Below are positions 1 to 12,585 of a stretch of DNA of 64,000 nucleotides, piece by piece. Under the pieces are notes generated by a model. It was not told the origin of the DNA and made no database searches. It saw nothing but the letters and a program-made list of their open reading frames with translations. Position numbers and translations under genes: made by a program. The stretch spans positions 20,846,001-20,910,000 of the forward strand of contig OX387201.1 of assembly GCA_947561715.1 (NCBI GenBank). Reading direction: 5' to 3'. The DNA comes from Ascidia mentula. Its lineage: Eukaryota > Chordata > Ascidiacea > Phlebobranchia > Ascidiidae. Every line of letters begins with the position of its first letter. Position 1 is the first letter of the stretch.

Positions 1-3000
1 AGAACTGCTTTCTACATCTCACAATCGTGTTCAAGTTATGGAAGACTTTTATCAACTGGAAATGATGGGGGAATTGCTGCAATGCATTTGTACTACAGCA
101 CACTCGGCAACAACATTTGTTCGGTGAAAATACTCGCTCTGTAGTTCAACCCAACTAACCTTAACTTTGAGTTGTGGGAGATCTTGTGCTTACGTGAACC
201 AAACTTATCACATTAAGTTGATAAATATTCCTGTTCGCTACTGAAAGATATAAAAATAGTCAACGTGACGAGAAACACTTTTGTTATTTTTGCGGATCGA
301 ATATTCCACATTAACATTTGTGCCTGTTTTCAATTTTCTAAAAGATTTATTTTCCTACTTTGATGTCAAAACGACCTAAAAGCCAACCATGGAACCAACT
401 CATTCATGCGAAACAACTTACGTCACATACTTTCGAAAAAAACTTAAATAATTCTTTATTGTAAATTCACTTTTAATTAATATTTGTTAACAACATGTCA
501 ACCTCCAACTAATGAGGTAATCTGAAAACCTATTCCAAAACAACTACTTCAAGACGAGCCAATCGTTTGATAGTCAACAAAACGAACGTAAACCAAACCA
601 CGCGTGTAATACATTGAGATACAGAATGACATTTTTGTCAGAGAGATATAATACTGGTACAGGGAAATCCCCATTTTCTTGCTAATTTATTATATATTAT
701 ATTATGTTATAATTTTAATGTAGGTTTACGAAGGAAGCAACACAAACGGTGCCTTATTAGGAACGTTTACTGGTGATGGAAGCACAACAGGAATTGTGAA
801 ATCAGATACCGGTTCCATGTATTTGAGTTGTCCCACGTTGCGAGGCATTTCTTCTTCTTCCTATCCCCACTTTGCATTCATAAAAGGTAAGAAACCAAAA
901 CAAACCAGACAATCTAAGAAACAAGCAGGAAATGTATTTGAATATCACAAATCGATTAAACTTAAGATTCAACCGCATTCATTAATTATTAAATGTTTAA
1001 CATCGGTTTTGTCGACGAATATTAAACACCGTTAAACAGTCACGCTTCACTAAACCTTTACATTTTTAAAATAGTAAAAATTTCCCCAGTGAAGAAGATA
1101 TTTGTATTTTTTCTGAATTTCGGAAAGAATCGTTTTGTGAATCACTGAAAGACTTCAACAATTTTTGGAGTTTAAAAAAACTTTGTCCTGATAAAGTTCG
1201 ATTGCATAACGACCGAAATGTCGACCAAGCAAATAATTATTTGCCATAAGAACTTATGAGGTTTTGCAACTATATGCCTAAGATTTAAACGTTTAAAAAC
1301 AATTGAACCCTTTAAGATTTAAACGCTTTATATTTTCTTTGTGAAAACTAAAGTTCGAATTAGTTTGATGTGAAAATAATTCTAAAACTGGTAAAAAAAA
1401 TCGCTTTGAAGAAAGTTCGATTGAAACTTAAACTCTGTAAATACGCGTTATGAGACTTCGATGGATTCAGATAATGTCAAGATTGCAATAAATCTAACGT
1501 CCTTGACATACAGTGTACACAAAAACTTTCAAAAAAAAATTAGTTTTGTAACCGAGCTGGAGGAAAAACATCTGCGAAACAAATATCCACACAAAACGTA
1601 AAATGTTGCAAAATGAAAAATGTTTGGTTAAATTGGAATCCAAGCTGAACTCCATTGAAACCACTTTCATCTAAAGTCCGGGCTAAATTCAAAAACTCCT
1701 GACCATTAGCATTCCAGGCATCCTGTCTGAACCTTTTTGCTGAGCTGTAATAACTCTCCTGTCTGAACGTGTAGAGTGGATTAAGCTACACTTCTGCGTC
1801 AGCTCACAACGCGTCACACTAGCTTCACATATGTGAAGGTGACCACCACCGTATAGCGCAGCACAAACATGTATATTTTTTTACTACACCGGGAATCGAA
1901 CCCAGGATATCCAAAGCACCACGATCAGATTTTAACATACATTCGTATTTGTGAATACAATTTTTAACGAAGGTGACAACAATTGTTTGATTCAGTTTCC
2001 AATACGTCACCAACTTATTTGCCAGCATTAGTCTTTTTCCGTCGAATAATAAATATTCGGCCAAACACTGAAATTATACAAACGTTTGATGCAACATAAA
2101 TTAAGTAAAATACTATATTTTTTAGAGTGATTCCCAACAGGAATTGCCGTGGTATACAATTGATTGAAGTTTATACGATGCTGTGCAGTGATATTATAAC
2201 AAAAATTGTCAACTTATAGTCGTAATGAAAAAAGTGGACTTGCTCTGATTCCGCCAACTTTCAGTTTATTTTAATTTCTGCAAACTCATGCAAGTACGTA
2301 AAATACGAAATGTTGTTTAGTTAACGAACAATCTTGTGATTCGGAGTTGAACGTGGACGATCTTCCAACAACTCTTGTTCTTCCAACTTCGAGCAATGGA
2401 AACTTGTTACAATCCCTAGCTTGTAATTATACTGTGACAAGCCCAGTGAGATGTAATTTCACAATATCTGCTTCAGCTCTTCGCAGTACGTTTGGCCGCG
2501 GTGGAAATGCAGACGGACTCAATGTAAGTTGCATTCAGAAAGTTTTCGTGACTGCCATTATAGGGACGTTGTTGTTATCTTTGATATAAAAACAAACTAA
2601 GTTCATTTGATCTCCTGTACCTTGCTGTTGAATAGATTTTATCCGATGATCCTTCACATCCTGGGGTAATTGTTGGCGGGGATCAAACAATAAAACTTCA
2701 AGCCCGAAGAATTAATATTCAAATATTCGTAGACAACTCTGGCACTCGTCATCCTTCAATCAACATCAGCTCAGGTTTGTATTAAACTAAGTTCGACAAT
2801 AATGTGAAGCGGAAGTTATGAAGTGGATTGATCAAGTTGAGCAACCGATCATACAAAGAGACTTAGAAAACACAAACCGATTACATAATTCACAAATGCG
2901 GACACTAGTGCACAATTTTTATTGTGTGTAGATGACGTAGTTATTATGTGTCTGACTTATGACATTTAAAACCAAATATTTTTCATAGACGTTTATGTTT

Positions 3001-6000
3001 CAATTAAACCCTGTTCTCACGGGGACAGTTATGTGTCACCATAAGCACTCCCACTATATGGCTTTGCCGATGATATTACGCACTTCTTGTGTTTACAAGC
3101 TTTTGCTTGACATTTCGATGCAAAGCTAACTCTGACGGTCAGCTGATTTCATTTATAAAACTTCCAGTAATTAATGTAAACATAATAGTCAGAAAGAATA
3201 ACTGGGAATATAAATTGAGACGAAATAAGGTTCATTGACCCAGGAATATTTTTGAACGAAAATCAAAGGAGTTTAAAACAGGAAAGGTGAAACAAGAGTA
3301 TTTTATTTTTTCAGATTGCAAGATGTATAACGAAATGGAATGCAACACCAATTCTATGAAGTTGAAGTAAGATTTAAAATTTCTAGAAATTGCTAGAGAA
3401 TTAAATAGTTTTTTCATGAATTGTTACTTTGAATTTATCCAAATTAAACCAAAACAATATAAAAACAAATATACAAAATTTAAAAATATTATTCATGTTG
3501 TAGATATTTATAGACTTGTTAGCTTCTATTATCATTTGATCTGTTCAATTAGAACGACAACTTTCAACTTTGTTTTAATTATAAGTTTTGTTGCTTAAAT
3601 AAAATTTGTTTTGATAAAACTTCAGTTAATCTAAAAAAAATAAACCAGTTATTATAAGTAATCACAATCTCATTTTGATGTCGCTTTCGATCTTTTCTTA
3701 CTGATTTAAACGAAATCTTACACGTCTGTTATTTGCTTCTATTATTTTTTTATAGGTAAAAATTTAGCGACACATTTTACAACATCAACTTCACCAAATC
3801 TCATGGTTATTTAAACAACTTTTATTCCAGTGTCAGTTCTCGTGGGTTAAGTGCATTGGAAGCAAGTGGAAAAGATATTTTGTATATTTCGAATCGTACA
3901 ATGACAAGTCTTGATTCTCTCCCTGGAAGTTGTAAAGTTGCAGCGAAAGATCCTGTTTTCCAATTTGAACTGGATGCGTGTCCTTCAATTCTGGAGGTAT
4001 TTGTATTTAGTGAAGAAATATTTTCCGATGTACATCTGAATTTACGAACTTAGCAATTAGGCACAGGAATATTGACTGAGATAAAGCATGTCATAAATCT
4101 CAACAAAAACATGTAACAATTTTTATTATCGACCAGCTGATAAGAGCATAATCTTCATTATTAATTATTCGAACAAAAATATACTTTATATGTTCTTCGA
4201 AGAAATCCCAAAGCAACGTAAGCATCATGTACCAAGTTCGCAATTACAAATTTACCACTGAAGTTGTGAGACGGACATCTTACAATCCACTCTGGGAAAT
4301 ATCGTGCTTTATTCCAGGAATGTTAAACAGAGATATCAAAACTGCTTCTGGAGCAATATCAACTAAACTGTACGCATTGTAATATGTTTACTTTTTCAGT
4401 TTGGTGACATTTATGTTTTTGTTGAAACTTAAAAGGAAAGACAGTTATCTGACTTCACATCGTAGTGTCGGGAATATTACGATTAGATTTGAGTTGTTTA
4501 GTGACGAGCAAATGAAAAATCCACTCAGATCAAATTCAATCGTCCAAGTTCCAAACTTCGTTTACGCTAAGGTTGATTCGGCCAGTGGAGGTGGAAAGTT
4601 TCACACATCTCTAAGGGTATGTTTTGTTCAATGATAATTTGAAATAAAAATGTGTCAATATTCTGTGCATGATTAAGGCTGTGCTGGCTATAAGCTAAGC
4701 CGTAGAAGTGTGGCCTGAAATACACATATATGCGTTCACAAATGGTAAAAATTTTATGCTAAACAAATATACTCATCAATGAATTTCTCGAAGCCAAGGA
4801 TGTAAATAAATTAACTTTTAATACAAAAACTTTGTTGATCATTCTACTCCTTTATTACTAAACTTACGCCATAAGTTATGTAGATGGACTGGGTTAGTGG
4901 CTGGCTCTAAAGGGTGCAGTTTTTGGCACTGACAATACGTTGTTTATATATGCATGGTTTCTATTAGATATATTAGGAAATTTTTTGTACATAATTTGTG
5001 CGAGGATTCCATATTTAGCCAATGATTTAATGAAACTCTATTTGTCAGTTAAAATCGTGCTGGGTCAGCAACATGGATTCTGATGAAGGAGGTTTGAAAT
5101 ATGAACTCATCACAGAAAGGTAAAATGTCGCTGAATAAAACCTTCCAAATACATTCCTGTCAATTATATTCAAGTGAAAGTGATTTAAGAATGTCAGAAA
5201 ACATAAGCATGAAACTTCACATATTTCCAACCTTACACACTATTTCTCATTTAAATTCAGTGTTTGTTTAACTTCAATTTCATGCCGCAATATTAACACA
5301 CGTCTATAGAAATTTGTTTTATTCTAAAATGTTTGATTTGTTCGTGTTAAAATATAAAAAGTTTACAGATAAAATCATATTATCGCAGTTGCAAAGTCGT
5401 CCACGAGATGGAGTCAGAAGATTCAATCGTAATTTTGAGAAACTACCAAAGCACTTTCGTATCTTTCAAGTTTCGCTCATTCGTGTGGAACAACGTGTCT
5501 GTGAACGAACAATCACTGTACGCTCACTGTTACGTGCAATTATGCGACAATGCCAACCACAATTGTCAACAACCGGTGAGGTTTTATACACAGTAACATA
5601 TTGCTTGTTTTGCACAAATACAAAACTAATTTTACGATACATTTTCGAACTAGTAATTATGGAAATACATAGCAATATAAGATAATACTTTTTCATACGT
5701 GTTTCACAGGATTGCTCACAAAGACGTGAACGGCGATCAGTGGATGCGGATATAGAAGAGATTTTAACGGTTGGACCATTCTACGTTTCAGCTCCGGATT
5801 TGTGTGGAAAGGTGAGGTGGCACAAAGTTGAACTACCTCGGTATATTGTGTGATAAAAATATGCATCAGGCCAAACTGCGCGACGAATGCAAGCCAAGTT
5901 TATAGCATGTAGGTAAGTGGTACAAGGAGATATGTGTAAACAGGGTAATCTACTTGGAAACAAAATTTTGCAGGCTGTTTTCCGATGACGTAATAGATTA

Positions 6001-6743
6001 ACATGCAATCGCAACTAAATTTAAAATTAATGTTGAATTTGTAACAAAAACGTAGTCTGCCAGTCTTGCAATATTGCATGATACAAAAGCAGAATAAACT
6101 TGGTTCGATCTTTCGAATGCAATTTCATAATTGTTCGCCCACCAAATATAGATTTTGTTTAAGAGGTCAATTCTTCGCAAATGAAATGTTTCCCGTTAAT
6201 TGGGCAACTACAAAATTTATGCATATCGTAGGAAAATGGTGGATGTTCAGATTTCTGTAACGATGAACTTGGAGTTGTCCAATGTTCTTGTTTTAAAGGC
6301 CGCTATCTCGGGAATGAAGAAAAAACTTGTATTGGTGAGAGCTTAGTTGAAGAATATTATTTATTATACCTCGTTCTTCATAGCAGAAGTATTTTGAATT
6401 CTAGTGATATATCAATTCTAGTAATAATCGTTCATATTCTTACCAAGCAATTTTGACAATGATTAACATTTTTCTTATGTTTTAATAAATTTGTGCGAGT
6501 TTATATTCACCATACTTATCTAACCTTACCTATAGTATGTGCACGTGTGCAGATGTGAAAGAAGCATTGAAATCTGAAGCATTCCAGCAAATGAGAGGTG
6601 TTTACATATCTGTTGGATTCATCGTTCTCCTGCTTGTTATGGTGCTGGGGTTGGTTGCTTGGTTTATAAGAGGAAGATTCAACGAGAGAACTGATCGTAG
6701 ATCGTTGCAGTCGAAGACATACATGTACATCCCTGCTAAATAA
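1..6743 (+). CDS. CUB-CUB-ZP-EGF-TM membrane protein, copy A (5' end outside window)
   Basis: Thirteen exons by hand: 1-123, 724-886, 2321-2523, 2636-2774, 3315-3366, 3831-3996, 4203-4369, 4436-4616, 5049-5119, 5389-5575, 5710-5811, 6232-6334, 6553-6743. All are GT-AG and all phases agree. About 615 residues are visible. Order: end of a CUB domain (VYEGSNTNGALLG), a second degenerate CUB, ZP-N (exons 5-7), ZP-C (exons 8-10, with SCWVSNM and paired cysteines), a furin-like site RRERRS in exon 11, a six-cysteine EGF-like module in exon 12, then a transmembrane helix (GFIVLLLVMVLGLVAW). The cytoplasmic tail has about 25 residues and ends TYMYIPAK. CUB+ZP type I proteins polymerise or act at epithelial or egg surfaces; the exact role here is unknown. 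Exon 8 could instead start at 4400, adding 12 residues in frame. The signal peptide and first CUB half lie before base 1. Copy B at 51981-59395 is the close paralogue. Confidence 0.86.
1884..1926 (-). repeat. tRNA-type B-box repeat fragment in intron 2 of copy A
   Basis: On the minus strand the sequence reads GGGTTCGATTCCCGGTGTAG, a textbook pol III B box with a T-arm-like end. No convincing A box or cloverleaf lies at tRNA distance, so this looks like the tail of a tRNA-derived SINE rather than a tRNA gene. The equivalent intron of copy B carries the same fragment at 53772-53812. Confidence 0.45.
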
Positions 6744-7620
6744 CTGATCGTTTGCTGCCAAGTTGTATTTGTATTAAACACTTGCATGAATACTTGACTA
6801 ACTGATTTGTAACACGTTGTAAATACAAGCCCCCATATGCATGTACAATTTTGATTTTTGTGGTCATACAGACCAGAGGAATTACTACCAGTATTGTGTT
6901 CCATCTGAGATAATGGAATACATGAGTTCTGTACACTTCATTATTCATTATGAGACGAAATCCTGTAAATGTGTCTGCCGTATTTCAAGGTTACCAACCT
7001 AACTCATTAAATAACAGCAAACTAAGTTAATAGTAACGTATACCACAGGAGTTCAGCAAAATATGAGAACTGAGATCGCCAAAAATAAAGCATGGTAACA
7101 CTTCTGCATAGTCTGATTTCGGTGGTGGAGAGCTATATGTATGTAGAATGTTGATTTCTGCGGTGATTTCAGACTTTGTAGCTGGTTTGCTCTTTATTTT
7201 GCTCGCCCTAAGAATATTGTTCTAATTTTATGTAGTAATTTTTTTGTAAAATTGAGTAATTGAGGTCTGTCTTTTTTTAGATTAGTTCCCAACTTTCTTG
7301 AAGCGTCAACGCATAAAAAACAAAAAAAAATCAGACAACTTCAGCAAATAACTAAACAAAAATACTTTTCAGAAACGAATATTTAAAGTCGCGCATCTCC
7401 CTTCGAATTATTGGACCAAACTTTAGTGTTTATTACTGCATGGAAATGGGAATTGAAAATCAAGGCTACCTACATAGCTTTATGACGTAAATTCTGGATT
7501 AAAAAGTTCAAACAGCCAACAAAGCCTTCTTCGCATCGAAATTTGATTCCTTTACAAGCTTGATTTCAAAAAATACTTTTTTTTTACTCATTAGTCCAAC
7601 AGAGTTTGATTGATTTTGTA
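6744..7620. other. 3' UTR and intergenic DNA after copy A
   Basis: AT-rich sequence with an AATAAA at 7084-7089, about 340 bases past the stop codon and a reasonable poly(A) signal for the CUB-ZP gene. No further coding potential or clear repeat is seen. Confidence 0.4.
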
Positions 7621-7837
7621 GATTGATTAATTCTGTTTGCGAAGTCGGGACACCGTACTTCGTTATTGATTTGCAATTTAAGCAGGTTTGGTGCCTTTTA
7701 AAACCTTATTTTGATAACCCAACTCCCATTTTCACATTGTGTAATCCTAAACATATATGTCTATGCACGTCTTGTGCCCTCGACAGATCCAAGTATGGAA
7801 ACTCATTATCACACGATCATCTAAAATCCACCAACCT

Positions 7838-7990
7838 GTGATCCACTCAACAAAATATTTCCATCAGAGTTGTGAAACTTTCGTGACCGTGCGACGATGT
7901 TCAGACAATATAGCGAGCTTCTTTTCACAACCAGAAGTGTTTGAATCCCAAGCTACAACCGCTTCATGTGTGGCAGAAGTTGCTGGATGT
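7838..7990 (-). pseudogene. Stray copy of WDR24 exon 2 (degraded)
   Basis: Minus-strand sequence matches the second coding exon of the WDR24 gene at 26584-26793, including the stretch LSEHRRTVTKVS and the exon end before a GT. About eleven bases are missing relative to the gene (in the THxVTKVSFHN region), which breaks the frame. The 215 bases to the left (7623-7837) match 34345-34537, next to the other stray copy, but not the intron of the real gene. The two strays therefore descend from one duplication event that was copied again. Confidence 0.75.
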
Positions 7991-7999
7991 AAAATATTT

Positions 8000-9173
8000 C
8001 TACTTTTTATTCTTTAATCTCAAAACTCAAAACCGTCTTCCAGCGCAATCACTCTTCCAGCGCCCTCTACATGCGTTACTGTTTTAGTTTGATTTAAACC
8101 AAACGCAAGCACGTTGAAGTCGCGTCAGGTTCACAGCTGGACTTATTCCCAAACTACACGTGTCTTTAGCCCCATCTTGCGGTAGCGTTTGTAATCCCAG
8201 ATGACGTCCAAAATATTTAAAACAATTATCGCTCATGAGGGACTACTTCCAAATACTGTTGGTTTATTATTTGGTTCTGCGGAGTTGGACTTGGTTTAAA
8301 AACTACCGCACCACGTCAAGGTACCAACCCTAGCGGTGGGTCTCATCTGAGTCAGTAGAGAGACCCTCGTTCGGCGCAGAACCACAACCGAAACGAGGAA
8401 ACATGCAACAGATTTTTTAAATAAAATACATGAACACGTGGCCATCATTTTAAACCAACTGCATCCTGATAACCTGCCAGCCTGTCATAGAGTATATCCA
8501 TTATATGAACGGAGAGTAACGCGCTAATGGATATTCCCACATTTTTTCCCGGCTACGATGGATGGCAGAGTGTGACTGAAGCTTCGACAACAACAGTTTA
8601 TAAACTGCTGTTACCAGCATAGAACTAGTGGTTGTGTGCTGATGGTGAGGACAGCAATAATACGCGGTGACACCACACGGTTGGCGTCTGTTACAATACT
8701 CGATACTTGGTTGTAAACTGCTTGTAACGAAGATCGCACTCTGGGCACAGGCGAGTATCAGGTTAGGCGGTGAGTAGTTTTTTTACTACGTGTGTCCGGG
8801 CAAGGTGCATTACAGATCCAAGTGAAATATTATGCTGGGAATGTTACCTTGTGATTTTACATGCGTCGAACAACAAGACGCAATTACCTTTTATAGTCCA
8901 ACGGTTTTACAGTGGGCAGCACTGACACATGTGTATGCTATGAGCAAACATGTTCAGCGCATTGCTCACTCCATACCATGACATAAACATCGTTTGCCAA
9001 ATAGTTGATTTCACATCGGGTAAACGTTAATATCCCTCGGTAGGATATTTTTCAGCAGGCTCCACATTAACTTGTTTTGTACTAAGAATACATCGAACCT
9101 AAAAGTACATGATTGCGGTGTCACGTTTATGCCTAACCACAGTGTACTATGGACTAATACAATGACTTACCTA
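8000..9173. other. Intergenic DNA, no gene recognised
   Basis: No exon-like ORF is seen. A short imperfect inverted repeat (8366-8399, CCTCGTTCGG against CCGAAACGAGG) could form a hairpin. At 8338-8352 there is a GGTCTCATCTGAGTC phrase resembling the ends of dispersed repeats at 32.73 kb and 38.22 kb. Confidence 0.3.
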
Positions 9174-9314
9174 AAGCGGTTGATGCTTTATTTGCGAGAA
9201 GAGTCAGAAGAACGAGCAACACAAAAAACACGAGCATATAAGGTGGCAACCGCGACACGAGAAAAAGGCAATAGCACGCTTCAATGCACAGGCGAACACT
9301 ACAGTTCGGTCGCC
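9174..9314 (-). repeat. 3' LTR of the gypsy element
   Basis: Nearly identical to 12586-12733. On the minus strand it contains a CTTATATG TATA-like box and AATAAAG near its end, as expected for an LTR. It lacks a 9-base insertion (around ATGGCGCAG) present in the other LTR. Confidence 0.85.
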
Positions 9315-9344
9315 ACAGGACCTGCCTCCAGAAGCGGGCAAGTG

Positions 9345-10606
9345 TCACGCTGAATAGCGTTGCGGTGGTCGTACATTGCGCCGTGGTCTGTCTCTCGCTG
9401 GGGGTATCGTAACCGGTACTGGTATCGTGAGATCGACGTGAGCCGGCTTAAGGCGGTCGATCGAAATCGTTTGTGAGCGACCTCCAATGTCCAAAGTGAA
9501 AGTTTTGTCCGACGCTAGCAACACCTTGTACGGGCCATCGTATGGTCTGGTCAGCGGAGGTCTATGAACATCGCGACGAAGGAATTCATATGGGCTGGTC
9601 CTCAACGAGGAAGGGACGGCTGCGGCAAAATTCGTTGTAAGTTGTCTCGCAATGACGGCAAAAACTTGACAGTGGCGTCACCTGTAGGGGCAATAAAATC
9701 ACCAGGAACTTTCAAAGTGGTACCGTAAACAAGCTCGGCGGAAGAGGCTTGCAGGTCATTTTTGGGCTTCGCAACCCAATGAAAAACAAAAGCACGTGCA
9801 CAAGTGATGGTGGTGGCATCATCGATTGGTATCGCTTCCGGCCATCGGGTGAAGCGGTCGACCACGGTTAATAAATACCTTAGACCTCGACAAGGTGGAA
9901 GAGGATCAACGATGTCGATGTTTATGTGTTGAAAACGAGATGTCGGAGGGCTGCACTGGGCAAGTGGAGCCCGAACGTGCTGCTGAACCTTGGCGCGCTG
10001 GCAAGCTTCACATTGCTTGGCCCACAACGCTACTTGCTTCTTTAACCCATGCCAAACAAATTTGGAGGCCAGAAGGTTCTTCGTGGTGCGAATGGACGAG
10101 TGGCACAATCCGTGAACGGCATCGAACACCTTCTTTTGCCAGGACGAGGGAACCACGGGCCGAGGTCTTCCAAGGGATGTGTCACAGAGCAGCGTGGTTC
10201 CTGAATTGCCAACCGGGACATCTTGCAGACGCAACCCGGTAATTGCTGTGCGATAAGATTGCACTTCGTCGGTATGTTGCGCGCGTGCCAGAGCCTCGCA
10301 ATCTAGGTCGAACAAGGGCACCCGTAGGGCACTCATGAAACACCTGGAAAGTGCGTCCGCGACAGCATTCGACTTGCCGCTAATGAGCCGGACATCGGTA
10401 GTGAACTCTGAAATAGAAGAATGTAGACGTTGCTGGCGAGCAGACCAAGGGTCAGCAGCCTTCTTGAATGCGAAAGTAAGAGGTTTGTGGTCGGTGTACG
10501 CAGTAAACTTTCGCCTTTCCATAAAATAACGGAAGTGCCTAATGGCCAGGTGCAGCGTAAGAAGCTCGCAGTCAAAGGCGTTGTATTTCGTTTCCGGCTT
10601 TCTCAA
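9345..10606 (-). pseudogene. Gypsy RNase H and integrase region, internally deleted
   Basis: At the start is an RNase H domain (CELLTLHLAIRHFRYF, YTDHKPL, SNAVADALSR). The integrase zinc finger (HGLCHSS...CEACQRAK) and the first catalytic block (INIDIVDP, LTVVDRFTRWPEA) follow. Then the frame jumps from VFHWVAKP straight to NDLQASSAELVYG, so the segment that normally carries the second Asp and the Glu of the DDE triad is missing. The C-terminal chromodomain-side part (PYDGPYKVL, ISIDRLKPAH) continues in another frame down to 9345. Non-functional by inspection. Confidence 0.9.
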
Positions 10607-10651
10607 CTGACGGCTGAAGAAAGCAAGAGGGGCCCAATGATCGTCTGAAAA

Positions 10652-12000
10652 TTATTCAAGGACCGCAACCACAGCGGTCTCATGGGCATCTGTCGTTAGT
10701 GCGATGCAGGCCTGCCACTGCGGATGATGCAAAAGCGTAGCATTGGCGAAAGCGTCTTTAGCCTTATCGAAAGCCTTCAGCAGGTCGACCAACCACACCA
10801 GTTGTTCGGGTTTGCCCGCTAAAGCACCATAGAGCGGTTTCATAATATTGGCAATATTGGGCACGAACCTGTGGTAGAAATTGACAATCCCTGAAAACTC
10901 CTGTAAACATTTGATGGTTGCCGGCACAGGGAAGTTCCTCACAGCGTCAACTTTGCTGGACAGGGGTTTGATTCCGCATTGGTTAAAGTAATGCCCAAGA
11001 AACTCGATGCTGCTTTTACCAAACTCGCACTTTTGTAAGTTGACGACGAGATCGTGGTCCGAAAGCCGTTGGAAAACCTGTTCAAGATGTTCGATGTGGG
11101 CTGCATGTGTTGGACTTACGACAAGAATGTCATCCAGATAGACATGAAGAAAATCCAAACGTTGACAAATAGAGTCCATCTGCCTTTGGAAAATTTGAGC
11201 CGCATTCTTCAACCCAAACGGGGTTCTAAGAAACTCAAACTTGCCGAATGGCGTGATTACAGCCGTCTAAGCAGTGTCGGCTTCAACAAAAGAAACCTGG
11301 CGATAGCCACGTACCAAGTCTACCTTTGTAAAGATAGAACAACCCGCGAGACGCGCGGTAAAATCATGGATTTGCGATCGGCCTGTGTGGCGTCGTTAAG
11401 GCGACGATAATCGCCGCAAGGGCGCCAACTACCGGAAGGCTTTTCCACCATGTGGAGAGGGGATGTCCAAGGGTTTGCTAATCGGCGCACTATGCCCAAA
11501 TCCAGCATCTTTTGAAACTCGGCTTTAGCCAACATTAACTTTTCAAGTGAGAGGCGCCTGACTCGGCAATGTACAGGGCGTCCATCAGTTACAATGTGGT
11601 GCTGAACACCGTACTTAGGCAAGGAATCACAAAATCTAAGTGTTTTTACCTTTGGAAACTTCTCCAGCAACTTCTCGTATGGGCAAAGCACGAAATTGAG
11701 AGTGCGAAGTTGTGGCGGTTGGTGTAGAGACGTTTTCAAGGGGTAGCCCGCGAACACCTCTGAGTGAACAAGATGTTTCCTGTCAACGTCGACAAGCAGG
11801 CGATTAGCGCGGAGAAAGTCAGCACCAGTGTCAACCAAAAAGTTGCGGCCGGAAACTTTGTCCCACAGAAAGAACTGGCTTAAAGAGTCGCCGGTTGCCC
11901 CAGCCATTACAGGCAACCGGCGTTGTTGTTTTCCTGATAAGAGCACGGAGGGCAACATTATTGGCGCGCGACTGCTCCAAAGCGCCTGTGATAGAAGCAC
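10652..12000 (-). pseudogene. Gypsy protease remnant and reverse transcriptase, frame-broken
   Basis: At the top end the protease motif FLVDTGA runs directly into ADFLRANRLLVDV, with the middle of the protease gone. RT follows: SLEKLMLAKAEF, GSWRPCGDYRRLND, then a frame change near 11330-11340 and an in-frame stop in the next block. The catalytic YLDD box comes next (HVYLDDILVV), followed by FLGHYF and NFYHRFVPN. All are standard gypsy RT blocks in the right order, so identification is secure even though no intact ORF remains. Confidence 0.92.
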
Positions 12001-12555
12001 ATGCTGGAGGGCTTCGCAGTGCGGCGTGGAGTTGACCGAGTGCGTTGCTCCTTGCTGACAGCAAATTCCGCGTTGTGATTACGAGAAAGCCATAATAAAT
12101 CCGCCCGTTGGGCAAGCTGCCGCGGATTTGCAGTATCATCACTGACCAAAACCACCTTAATATCTTCAGACATGTGCTGCAGGAATAAGTGATGAAACAG
12201 AAAGCAAGCGTGGTGGTCACCTAGCAAGGCAAGCATTTCGTCTATGAAAACCGACGGTTTCTTGTCACCTAACGGTGGCATATTAGGAGCTGCACGTTCT
12301 TGTGGGGACAGGGCAAAAGCGCCTTCGAATGGCTTCAAACTTGTTTTCGGCAGGCGGTCGTTCAAGCAAGTCAATAAGTCGCGCTGCTGTGACCTGGTCC
12401 AAGACCGAAACCACGTGAAAGTACTTTGTTTCATCTGCTGTGATCTTCTTTGTCGCAAACTGCGCCTCAGCTTGCTGCAACCAAACACGTGGTTGGGTTG
12501 GACAGAACGTGGGCAGTTTAAGTGCGACAGCGTGTTCAGTCTCCATGACCTCCAA
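11958..12555 (-). pseudogene. Gypsy gag region, frame-broken
   Basis: A start codon at 12553-12555 opens MEVMETEHAVALKLPTF, followed by a capsid-like WLQQAEAQF...KYFHVVSVLD...LIDLLERPP pattern typical of metazoan gypsy gag. The frame stops at 12283. The downstream capsid part (LGDKKPSVFIDEMLALLG, SEDIKVVLV) and an atypical CFYHRRFG zinc-binding tail are in another frame, so the ORF is split by an indel near 12280-12300. Confidence 0.85.
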
Positions 12556-12585
12556 ATAACGTTTTGGAGCCTCGGGGTCACCAGT

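Noticed and set aside
5314..5685. 123-residue ORF overlapping CUB-ZP exon 10
   Set aside because: It is in another frame of the real exon 5389-5575, which is supported by phase and by the paralogue.
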